From NCBI GenBank assembly GCA_022592445.1, contig JABYQR010000116.1:1-64000 (forward strand): DNA of 64,000 bases. Direction: 5' to 3'. Origin of the DNA: Cytidiella melzeri (lineage: Eukaryota; Basidiomycota; Agaricomycetes; Polyporales; Irpicaceae). A program made the translations under genes and the position numbers. Each line of letters opens with the position of its first letter. Within the stretch, counting starts at the first letter, position 1. Shown in pieces: positions 40,357-51,100 of this stretch. Under the pieces are notes generated by a model, which saw only the letters and a list, made by a program, of their open reading frames with translations, made no database searches and was not told where the DNA came from.

Positions 40357-42185
40357 ACGCCATATTATTGTATACCAAGGTATTTTATCATCGACTAATC
40401 ACTATCGCAATGCTATCAACTGCTCTACTCTCCTGTGGCATCACTCTGCATACTACCCTCATGCCCCCACCAACCCATCTGCATACAGCCCGGCAGGAAT
40501 TTCGCGGTTCATCATCGGGATCCATGCTTTACCTGCATGTCGTTATGACACAGCTATGAGTTCGAGTATCTTGGCGCGCTACCAAATCAGCGGAGACGGC
40601 TATGAGTCGTGCATTGCCCGCGTATGGACCACATCAGCCATGCTCTCAGCTGTGCACTTGCCTCCTGGCCCTCTGGCCTTCAGGCCCTCACTGAACACTG
40701 CTTTCACTCTTCCTCCATCTACTTAGCTGGCTCCCCGTTCCACCAAGGGCCTCTCTCCTCGCACTTACCCCGAACACTCGTCCGCTTCAAGTTCCCTCAT
40801 AGCAACTCAACACGGACTGTTCGTCAATGTACGTTTCCTGTTGTGGTTTCCTGCATCACTAGCGCCACCTCACAATTGTGCAATCTTCCCTAGTTTTCGA
40901 CACATAAGATGTATACCCTACTATCACAGATCTTTGATTCTCGCTTGAGTCTCATCTTCGCATACTGCGTACGTGTTAACGGCACACGGCAAAAACCACA
41001 CAATTGTACTTAGCCCTTTCCTGCAGTGCTGCATCCCTCTTCCCTTGAACGCCTTCAGCATCGGCGCTGTTTCCGCTATCTCGCTGCTCTTCCTCTCGTC
41101 GGATACTGGCCCTGACGACCCCGTCTCCCCGGCTGCTGGCCTAAGACTCAGAAACGACACGGCGAGAATCTGGGGTTTTGCTTACCTCGCTACGTTCATG
41201 GCAAGTAGACAAGCCTATATACAAACCACCGCGGTCACGTGGATGGATGAACGCTGAATTGAGTTTGCAGTGCTTCGTGAACACGACAGCTCGTCCAATG
41301 TGGACCCTTGCGATATGTGAGTGGTTCTTCATCCACTTCTTTGCACCCACCACCACGGAGCTCCGAGCCCTCGGTCGACAGTACCAGCTGTGCCGGCCGT
41401 CGTCCGCCGCCCGCAAATCCATTGCCAGGCATAGGTGTCAAGGCACTGTGTTTGCATCCCGAGAGGTAGTTACGGGCGAAGCGTATACGCAGTTTGAGGC
41501 TTCCGAGTTTGAAGGGTTAAGGGAGGGCGTTCGGCCTAGACCACAGGATTTATGAACGTTGACGCTATCACCCAATGTTGACTATTCTGCCAACTTATAA
41601 TCTTCCTGTTCAAGTACACCGCCAACTGAGTGCCACGTAGCGGTCGTCCGGCATGACCACAGGATGGCCAAGTGAACATACATCTGCCGCGCGTGCGCAT
41701 TGTGGACCATGCGGCGAAGGCAGGTGGACCATCAGCTGTAAGCTCGGTGGCCGGTACAGCAGTTTCACGCCGACGATATTCAAAAGTGCACATGTAAATA
41801 CCTGTAGATACTGCCTGTCAGGTATGTGTCTTCCAAGGTCGAGAGTTGTGTGCAACCGACAAGTGCGCTCCGAGTCGCTGGCGCCTAATTCATCCCATCC
41901 TGCCTAGTGCTGCCTTCGACGTCGGTTATCATACCGCAACCGCAGCGTAGCTCGGGAAATCCCTGTACAGCTAGCATTCATCCTAGCATTCATTTACAGG
42001 GCTCCTGTTAACTTAACAAACCATTGCATTCGATCTACATCATATTCTTGACAGTAAGGCCTCACAATACTCTAATTGTGACACGTTCATGCTCGCGACG
42101 TGCTTCCGCTTTGACATCTGCAATGGCCCCCATTGACCCGGTGATGTTCTTTGTCATTTGTAGCCGAGTACAGTGCTGCTTCCAA
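40357..42185. other. 1.8 kb without a supportable gene
   Basis: Several ORFs of 70-135 codons exist on both strands (for example 40319-40726, 40973-41257, 41178-41555), but none shows a recognised domain, and no set of splice sites joins them convincingly. It may hold untranslated sequence, a fast-evolving gene, or decayed repeats. Confidence 0.4.
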
Positions 42186-42709
42186 CAAAGTGGAAGTGGT
42201 GTGCAAGGTATAGAGGCTGTTAAGCTTTGAAGACGAGTCTTATTATTATTGCTGCTTCAGCAGCTCTGCTTGTATACATGTCTGTATCTACTTATCTAAG
42301 CGACTACTATACATGTCTACTTCAGCTATTCTACTGTATTACTAAGTGCATGACTCAGTGTATAGCACTTGTACCAGAGGCGTACATATTGAGTAAATGA
42401 CTCATGCTAGTACTTGGCCTCAGACGTACACTTTAGGCGTCCTCTGCAGTTGTACTACGTGCTTTCCATGTCATTTCCTATGCTACTAGAACACAGGTGT
42501 ACATATATGTGCAGTACTCCTATAGTGCCATACTACTTAGTCTACACAACCCATATCTGTACGTCTCAGCTAATGTGATGGTTACTACTAGAGTTACCAT
42601 ATACAGCTTCATAATTCCCTTATCAAGACTGTGGGAACTCTGCTACCTTGAAACGTCCTTGGAACAAGGCATGAGAAACTACATTTTATATTATATAGTT
42701 TTAACAGCT
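42186..42709 (+). repeat. interspersed repeat family C, second full copy
   Basis: It aligns with 9115-9672 over nearly all its length and ends ATATAGTTTTAACA. Confidence 0.65.
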
Positions 42710-42837
42710 TCAAGTCCTCTTCAAGGCTGGCACACATGAAGGCTGGTACCAGGTCTATCAAGTCTCGCAGCAAGATTGTTTGCTCTCCCTGAGCCACAGT
42801 CAACCCACAGTATGCGGATGTGCCGAGCTGTTGGTGT

Positions 42838-43590
42838 TGAAACTATATGTTATAATGTAGTTTCCCACACCGTGTTTCAAGGTTGTTTCAAGGTAGAGTT
42901 CCCACAGTCTTGATAAGGGAGTTATGCAGCTGTATATGGTAACTGTAGTAGTAACTATCACATTAGCTGAGACATACAGATATGGATTGTGTAGACTAAG
43001 TAGTATGTAGCACTATAAGAGTAATGTTCATCTATGTACACCTGTAACAAAGTGAAAGTGGTGTGTGAGAGGTAGAGGCTGTCAAGCTTTAAAGATAAGT
43101 CTTAATTCTCTTGCTTCTTCAGCAGCTCAGCTCATATACATGTCTGCGTTTACTTATATAAGCAACTACCATACATGTCTACTTCAGCTATTCTACTGTA
43201 TTGCTAAGTGCATTACTCAGTGTATGACTAGATTCAGCACTTGTGTTCAAACTATATATTATTATGTAGTTTCCCACGCCTTGTTTCAAGGACGTTTCAA
43301 GGTAGCAGAGTTCCCGCAGTCTTGATAAGGGGATTATGCAGCTGTATATGGTAATTATAGTAGTAACCATCACATTAGCTGAGACGTACAGATCTGGGTT
43401 GTATAGACTAAGTAGCACATAGCACTATAGGATTACTGCACATATATGTAAGTCTGTGATTTGGTAGCATAGGAAATGACATGGAAAGCACGTAGTACAA
43501 CTCCAGAGAACGCCTAAAGTGTACGTCTGAGGCCAAGTACTAGCATGAGTCATTTACTCAATATGTACGCCTCTGGTACCAGTGCTGAGC
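42838..43590. repeat. rearranged pieces of repeat family C
   Basis: 42838-43040 is an inverted right part. 43042-43249 is a direct left part that breaks off after CAGCACTTGT. 43250-43590 is an inverted right two-thirds that ends at GTGCTGAGCC. The alternating orientation suggests inversions or nested insertions within the repeat. Confidence 0.55.
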
Positions 43591-44674
43591 CTGTCGCGGA
43601 GCAACTGCTGATAGACTGATAAACCCTAAACAAGGGTGAAGTAGATGTGAGGGGAAAGTGGAAGGGGATCTCCAACGACGACAGCAAGGTCAAAGTTGAT
43701 GATAAGCAGGCAAGCAGGCACAGAGGCCGGATACTAGCAGTGCAAATGACAGAGTTAATATGGTATGATAGTAAGTTACATGCAGTAACTCACCTAGCAG
43801 TGCAAATGACAGAGAGGTCAAGATGCAGAGCTAGGGAGGGTAAGGTCTACTATATATACTGTGGGTGGTCTGTGCACAAGTTCCCACACTAGGGAATGGA
43901 GTAACTGTGGGGCTGGAGTGACAATAGAACAATAAGGGACCAGGGTAACTGTCAAGGACCTGAGTAACTGTCAAGGACCAGGGTACTAGAACAATAGAAC
44001 AATAGAACAATAGAAACTGGGGGAATCCCTATCAATGGAAGAGGAACAATAGAACAATAGCCTAGGTTGATCTGGAACCGCTCCAGACTGAGTCTAGGGT
44101 TTGGGTCTGGACTATTGATAAATAAGGCAGGATGTCACGTGACCCGGGTTAGGGTTAGGTCTGGTAACACTCCTAGCCGGAAAATAAGTGCTCTAGATAG
44201 GCGCTTAAGGCTATAAACTTGTGACAATGTTGGAAAAATCCGGTCTGTTGGACTATCCATGTCATTACTAAGCATGCCCTATGCCCTAGTGGTGCCACTT
44301 CAATAATCAACCAATAGCAATTGTCCCCATGACCTGACCCCATGACCCAGTCCCAAGGCTAGACTTGTTCTAGCTTGTTCTAAGCCAAGGCTAGACTTTT
44401 CCAGAAGGTTCTAAGAACTATGACATCATAGTTCCAGCATGTTCCATAAGGTTCCAGAGAGTTCTATCATGTGATACACAGATAAGGAAAGGAGCGCATC
44501 AGCGCATCAGAGACAGGAGGCGCATCAGTGCATCAATTGATAGGCACTGAGAATAAGCGCCGGAATAAGCACCTGATAAGTGCCAGATAAGCGCTGGATA
44601 AGCACCTAAATAGACGCCGGATAAGTGCTGGATAAGTGCTTGACAAGCGCTTAAATATTCCCAATAATACCATT
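43591..44674 (-). repeat. solo LTR of a third gypsy family (LTR-D), approximate ends
   Basis: TATATATA lies at 43851-43858 and AGGTCAAGAT at 43815-43824, the same spacing (34-35 nt) as in LTR-A and LTR-B. The 21-bp word CTAGCAGTGCAAATGACAGAG (two copies about 60 bp apart) mirrors the paired words in LTR-A. The left end TGTCGCGG cuts the family C repeat; the right end cuts the secreted-protein gene. 44560-44660 holds about nine copies of a 10-bp word like GATAAGCGCT. No matching duplication was found. Confidence 0.5.
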
Positions 44675-45079
44675 GCCTGGTAAGGCAAGTCTTGTAGAAA
44701 CATTGAAAATCTGTGACAATGACTTCCTTATACATGGCATATGGTAGTTTGTTTTTTGGGATTGGTGGTCCATGCAAGTTTGTTTCCAGGTCTTTCCAGA
44801 CCTGTTCTTTCATTTCTTCAGCTTTTCCGGGCTGATCTTTCCTGAGCTGTGCTAGGTCAGTGCTCTCAGACTTGGTTATAACTGGCATTTATTTGGTAAG
44901 ATTAATCTAAAGAAAGAGCCAGAAGGAGATCACTTACAATAACCATATTGATTGGCTTCAGTGGCAGGATTTATGTATGTTTCTAGCCATTTTGGGAAAT
45001 CAGCCGCAGGCACTGTATAGGATGTGCCAACGACAACAGTCACAGTGATGAATAACATGGGAGAGGTTGAGATACGCAT
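44675..45079 (-). pseudogene. second SSP-1 small secreted protein gene, truncated by LTR-D
   Basis: Exon 1 is 45079-44938, the intron 44937-44882, and exon 2 begins at 44881. Signal peptide MRISTSPMLFITVTVVVGTS ends near VPAA. The mature part (about 90 residues) keeps the helix pattern and PP-x-LP spacing of the gene at 9704-10279 (STDLAQLRKDQPGKAEEM, LHGPPIPKNKLPY). After KTCLTRQ the frame enters LTR-D and reads repetitive sequence (YLSACQALIQHLSG...) to a stop at 44499. The original C-terminus with its Cys residues is missing. Upstream DNA (45135-45235) aligns with the module upstream of the first copy. Confidence 0.55.
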
Positions 45080-47652
45080 GACAAGCAGAGTCACAGTATA
45101 GAATGTTGAAGAACAATCAAAACCACGGTAAGACAGCTAGCTGTAAGAACAATTTTAGCACAGTGACACAAGAGAAGTGCAACACAGACAATGCTTCACT
45201 TACCGGCGACTAGCGCTGAAGCAACAAAAAGAACAATGGAGGTGGGCTGAGGTGGGCTGAGGTACAAGATGGTTACAACCTTACAATTCACAAAGGGCTT
45301 GATATATCTGTGGGTCATGTGCAGTGTTGATGTGACAAATAGTACACAAACAGTGGAGAGACTCTTAGATGATAGGGGTTAGAGATGTCTTTGATAGACC
45401 AAGTTACATGTTTCTTGTAGACATCTGAACTGCCTCATGCTTGTGATGGAAACCGCAAGCTATGTTCTGCATACCATGATCAAGTCATTTCTTGGTCTTC
45501 ACCTTTTGGGTGAACTCACATATTTCTGAGTTCCCATTACTCAAGATCCAGCCATACTCAGAATTTTCAGCCAGTCCCACCTAGCTCAAATGTTATGTAA
45601 ACAATATACATAACCGGGCTATGAACAGAGAGGCCATCGGGGCCCGCAAGCGGTGGATCTTGACTCTAGAGGCTCTGCCGCACAGCAGAGCAATGCTGTG
45701 GAGATGCCAGGTAATGTGGATCACAGTCTGATGCGCTCAGCTGAGCTGTGTAGGTAAAATTTCTCAAACACCCATCTTTGTATCAAGTTTGGGAGCTGTG
45801 CTGTACAGCCCGGTGGAATAGTGAGTGACTTCCCGTAAGCCTTTAGGTCGGTGTTTAGGTTGACTTTTGCGTGTGAGACATGAAATCTCAGATCAAAGCA
45901 TGACATTTTCAAAGTCTGATAGCACGCAAAACATGTCGGTGAGACATCGGACACAACCTAAACCTCAAAGTTTGGGTAGGGGGGGTACCCCCCCTACTAA
46001 ACGTCTTCTGCAGTCCTAAACTGTGTGGGATCGACTAGCGCCTGTGCTCTTGCCTTTTCAGGCATCCTGCATCACAATATTCATATGCTTCGTACGTTGG
46101 CCATCATATTTCGCAAACACGGGCGCCTGGCTCTTCTCCTCTGTCTTTCCAGCCCCCTTGTGTCATGGCTGCTCATTGTGCACTTTTGAGAAGACAAAAG
46201 GATATATTTCACTACTCAGAATGTTCCAAAATATTCTTGTGAATTTCAGGTGTATTTCTGTCAAAAGAGAACCAAAATATCGTCTGAGTGTTAGTAAGCG
46301 CCAGCGCGTACGATGATCTGGTGGTGTCGTGCTCAACGACATCAGAAAAACGAGCGGGTTCACTAGGGGCAAACGCCGATTTCACACACCTTGAAATTTG
46401 CATGATTACCCACTTAAATGTTAACTATCAGCAGATAATCCATAAGCAATTCTGGGCTCGGAATTGTTTCTTAATGTTTGAGAATACAAAATAATGCTAT
46501 ACAAATTCTGTGCCTTTTCAGGGGCAGGAATTTATGTTTTTTAAGTGGTAGTCAAATCAGAAAGAAAAATGAAAGGAAGTTTACCTTTCAAGGCTTGGAA
46601 AATCAAGTGGAAAAGATGCCTTCCACGGATTTGGAAAAGGGCATGAAAAAATCCAGAAAAGGAAAGGGCAGGTAGAATTTCCGGCGACGTGCTACTGAAT
46701 AGTTCTGGAAAGTTGTTTGCCACGTTATGTTTGCCATCACCCGACACATGTGGGAAATCTATTTGTCTTTACAATTTTAGGTTGGTCGGAAATCTGCCCC
46801 AAAAATCAATATTGACACAGATTTTCGGAGCGCGGAAAGGCTGCCAGTAGATAGGCTTAGAAATTTGTAGAAAAATCACAAAAATGTCTTTGATTGTATA
46901 TCAATGTAACCTACCAAACATAACCAGATTTTCACGGGATTTTTAACATCTCAAATAACTCTCACAATAATTTCATGCCATGTGAAATCAGCCTTTGCCC
47001 GCAGTGGTTGCCCGAGCCTCCGGCGCCTGATGCACGGCAAAGAGCGAAATCAAGATGGTCACACAGTTTCAAACTCAGACATTTAGGTCGCAAGCAACCT
47101 AAATCCTTACTATCGTTGATGCAGTGTTTGTAAACGCCTGTTTTTACGAACACTAGTACTTTCGATACTTGCGCACGTCCGAATATTCTAAGTATACTGT
47201 GAGCAATAAAGGACGACTATAGCATTATTTTGGTGTAAGAAAAGTAGTATAAATGCGAGGGATGAAGTCGGCAGAGACAAAGCAGTGAGTTTCTGTACTT
47301 TACTCAAATTGATGATTAGAGATTCTGACTGATGTACTGCATATTTTATGACCGTCTTGCAGAAGCAAAGTGACTAATATTGCATTGAAAGCTGCTCCAT
47401 CATCCCAATTGCTCTGTGTACATGTGTAGAGTAGTTTTTACGAACAATATCGAGACATGTGTGACTTTGAGACCGAGCACAGTTCAAACTCCGCTAAGAG
47501 GTGTATCGCAGCCTCGTCGCAACATCGTGTTTGCGTTTTGTGTCTGGTACCTGCTTGCCGTAACTTCTAGCCACTGCTTTGCGGCCCCTTCTTTCTTGAT
47601 TCACGTCAAAGTGTTCAGTATTCTTGTATATAATTGAATACAGTAGCACATC
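45080..47652. other. 2.6 kb AT-rich, gene-poor region
   Basis: 45080-45300 is the upstream region of the truncated secreted-protein gene. At 45976-45997 lies a perfect 22-bp palindrome with runs of seven G and seven C. The word TTTTTACGAACA occurs near 47147 and 47438. 46500-46680 is locally open on the plus strand but no protein is recognised. Probably decayed transposon DNA. Confidence 0.4.
45976..45997. repeat. 22-bp perfect palindrome with G7/C7
   Basis: The half-site is GTAGGGGGGGT followed directly by its reverse complement. Confidence 0.95.
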
Positions 47653-47963
47653 TGTTGAGCTGTGTCGAAACCGTGTGGTGAGCTGTGTTGAACCACATGG
47701 TGAGCTGTGACAAAACTGCATGTTGAGCTATGTCGAAACGCAATGGAAAGCTGACTAGCGCTCACGCGCTCTGTATTTACATATGTTTGTACACTCATAG
47801 TTGTAGATAAAAACCTCACGACTCCTGTAGCAATACATACGTCTTTTACTCTCACTACTCGCCCCCAAAGCCTACACCTAACCCTACCAACCAACAACAG
47901 GTAAGCGTCCCTTTCCCCTGCCTCTGTCGGGCTAGTGTCGCGGTTGGCGATACTGGCTCAACA
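47653..47963 (+). repeat. 5' LTR of copia element 2
   Basis: Starts TGTTGAGCTGTG and ends GGCTCAACA directly before the primer-binding site. Confidence 0.95.
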
Positions 47964-47974
47964 GGTTATGAGCC
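47964..47974 (+). other. primer-binding site, initiator Met half-tRNA type
   Basis: GGTTATGAGCC, identical to the site of copia element 1. Confidence 0.75.
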
Positions 47975-48190
47975 CCGCGCCTGTCACTCTTGTCTATGAC
48001 GATTGAGTGCGGCGCTTATCTGCAGCGCTCGCTCTCGCCGCGCATGTCGAGCGTACCTCGTTCCATGTCGTGCGCGATCGACGTTGACGCTGTCTGCGGG
48101 TGCCCGCTTAGGCCCTGCTAGGGTGAAACCTTGTCGCTGTCGTTTTCAACGTCACTGATGAAGGTCTTTCCCTAGAACTCTTACATTATC

Positions 48191-51100
48191 ATGGCTGACA
48201 ATGCCACTCTCTCCTCCATCAAGCATCTAGATGGTACAAATTGGAACGTCTGGAGCACAAACATTAAGGCCTACCTCATGACGCGCAAATCCTTCCGCGC
48301 TGTCGAGGAGCCTATGGAGCAGCCGACTGGCATCCCTGCCGTTGCTGCCCATGGTGATAGCCCGGCAATTGCTGCTCGCCCTCCTACTCAGGAGGAGCTT
48401 GACGCTTACAATGCCTGGGCGGAGAAGGATGAGGAGGCACGTGGAGCGATTATCCTCCGTGCTGTCCCATCCATTCAAGAGCTCATTGTGGATCTCCCCA
48501 CTGCTAATGAGGTGTGGGAGCTCCTCAAGGCAAAGTATGGCAAGCCCAGTGTCCCCCTCATGTTCACTGAGTTTAGGCATGCCATTGACCACGTCATTGC
48601 TGCCGACAAGCACCCTGGACCTGCGATCAACCAGTTCCTTCAGCACTTCCAGCGTCTGTCCAGATATGGCGTTGAGGTCCCGCTCTTTCCTCAGGGCATG
48701 CTCCTTATCATCAAGGCTCCTCCGTACGCCAACATCCTTCTCCAGTTTCTCGCTGCCGCTACCTCTGTCAACGACGTCAAGCCTGCCAATATTGGTGTTG
48801 CCATCGTCAACTCCTACGAGCAGTCTAAGTCACGTGGCAAAGGCAAGCAGGCGCAGCCCCAGGCCTCAAAGGTGACCGCTGTCAAGCGTAAGCCTGGCAA
48901 CGACCCAAAGTTTGGTCAGCAGCAGACGCAGCAGCAGACGCAGCAGGGGCAGCAGCAGCAGAATGAACCAAAGAAGAGGACTTGTCACCGCTCTCGTGGC
49001 AATAAAGGCGGTGAACACAACCACTTTGCTAGTGTCGCGTTGACCGCACCGCTGGCACCCGTCTTTGCTCCAGCTCCAGTGCCTGCACCTGAGCCAGTCA
49101 AGGTTCTGCTTGATAAGCGTATTGGTGCTCGTCCTGTTCGAGCTGGAAACAACTACCCCAGCTTTAAGGCTGCTCAGGCTCTCGCCCAGCGCCTTGGAGT
49201 TCCTGCTACGGCTGAGCATATCTGTACCCTTGAGGCTGTCATTTGCGACAAGCCGTCAGCCAAGCGCCCTTCTCCTGAACCAGAGTTCGTTGAAGGTTTG
49301 AGTCGCCCCTCGAAGCGTGGCAGGGTCGACGTTGTCTCTGACAGCGAAGACGAGGAAGTTGTCTTCCACGATAGTCCTCCCAAGGAGACCCCTGTGTCCC
49401 TTGACGAGCTCCGCGCGCCTACTCCCGGGCCTTACAACGATGATGAGGATGATGCAGTCTCGTTCGGTACTGACGACGACAACAATTACCTCAAGACCGC
49501 TGGTACTTACAACTGGCAAGTCTTTCGTTCTTGTGTCCCTGCACTCACAGTCGCTGACGCCGTTCCAACAGATTCTGCTTGTGAACGTGATCGCGTAGTT
49601 ATTTCGTCGATGTATTACCATAACGTCTCAAATAAATGTGTGCATGACAGGGATTTTGCAGAATGTACTGAGTGTGAGAAACATCTCGACGCAGAATCAC
49701 AACACTTGTGGCTGCTCGACTCTGGTGCTTCTATGCACTTCACCTTTGATGAGAATGAGTTGCAAGATAAACGCACTCTACCACAACCGATCACAGTCTC
49801 AACTGCAACTCGGAACGTTAAAATTACGATTGTGGGTAACGTTACAATGCGTCTCTCAAATGGTGACACTTATACATTGGACGAAGTGTACTATATGCCA
49901 AATCTGAATGTCAAACTCATATCACTCGGTCAACTGCTAAATAATGGCATGCATGTTACCAGTGATTACCAGCAAATTGAGGTCATCAGTGAAACTGGTA
50001 AGCTTTGGCTTCGTTTCGACCCTCTGTTTCCTAGATGTCCTACGTTTGGGATTCAGAATCACGCACATGTTGCTAGTCGACAAGTTGCAAATGTCACTCA
50101 TGACATTGCCCATCGATGTTTTGCGCACCCTGGCAATGAGGTGTTGCGCCGTCTGAAGGGTCACACAAAGGGATTACCGGATTTCGAGTTTGATCCACCA
50201 AAAACCCCCTGTCAAGGATGCGCGCAAGGCAAGATGCCTACACGCCCTTTCCCTGCATCAGATCAGCGTGCAACTAGATCATTCCAGATCATCCACTCTG
50301 ATTTGAAGGAATTCCCTGTCAAATCATACCACTGTCACAAATACGTAATCACGTTTGTTGACGACTTCACATCACACACGTGGTTGAAGGCATTACGACA
50401 GAAGTCTCAAGCGATAGACGCTACAAGACAATTTCTCGCTATGGTGAATACTCAGTTCAATGCCAAAGTCAAGAAATGGATGTCCGATGCAGGGGGAGAG
50501 TACAAGTCAAAAGCGTTTGATGACTTGTTACTTGACAACGGCATTGTTATCCTTCAGTCCACGCCACACATGCATCAGCAGAATGGTCGTGCTGAACGAT
50601 TCATGTGTACAATGATGGATAAGGCTGAAGCCATGCGTTTTACCGCGTGCCTTCCCCCATCATGGTGGAATTTTACCGTAGAACATGCTGTTCACGTGTA
50701 CAACAGAACTCCCATGCGTCGTCACAAGTGGCGTACGCCTTACAAAATCCTCTACAGCGAAGTCCCTGATGTCTCCAAACTTCGCGTGTTTGGCTGCGGC
50801 ACTTACGTATTTATTCCGCCTAAAGTGCGTGCTAACAAACTTGCACCAAAGAGTGAGATGATGACCTACATCGGTCAAACCGCTCATGGCTGGAAATTCA
50901 TGCGCGCCCCAAACAATGTTGTCTTCGAGGCTACTCAAGCCGAATTTGATGAAGACTTTTTCCCTAAGTGTCCAGACTCTAAGACGCGGCGATTGCGCCC
51001 ACGTGAGCAGCGTCCCGCCGATGACAATGATGACAACCATTCTGATGGTCTTGGCTTTGATGACGCCGGAGATGATGACATTCCTCCGTGTTGCCCTCAT

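Noticed and set aside
40319..41555. Possible gene(s) from ORFs of 94-135 codons
   Set aside because: No recognised motif, and no splice model joins them; left as unassigned.
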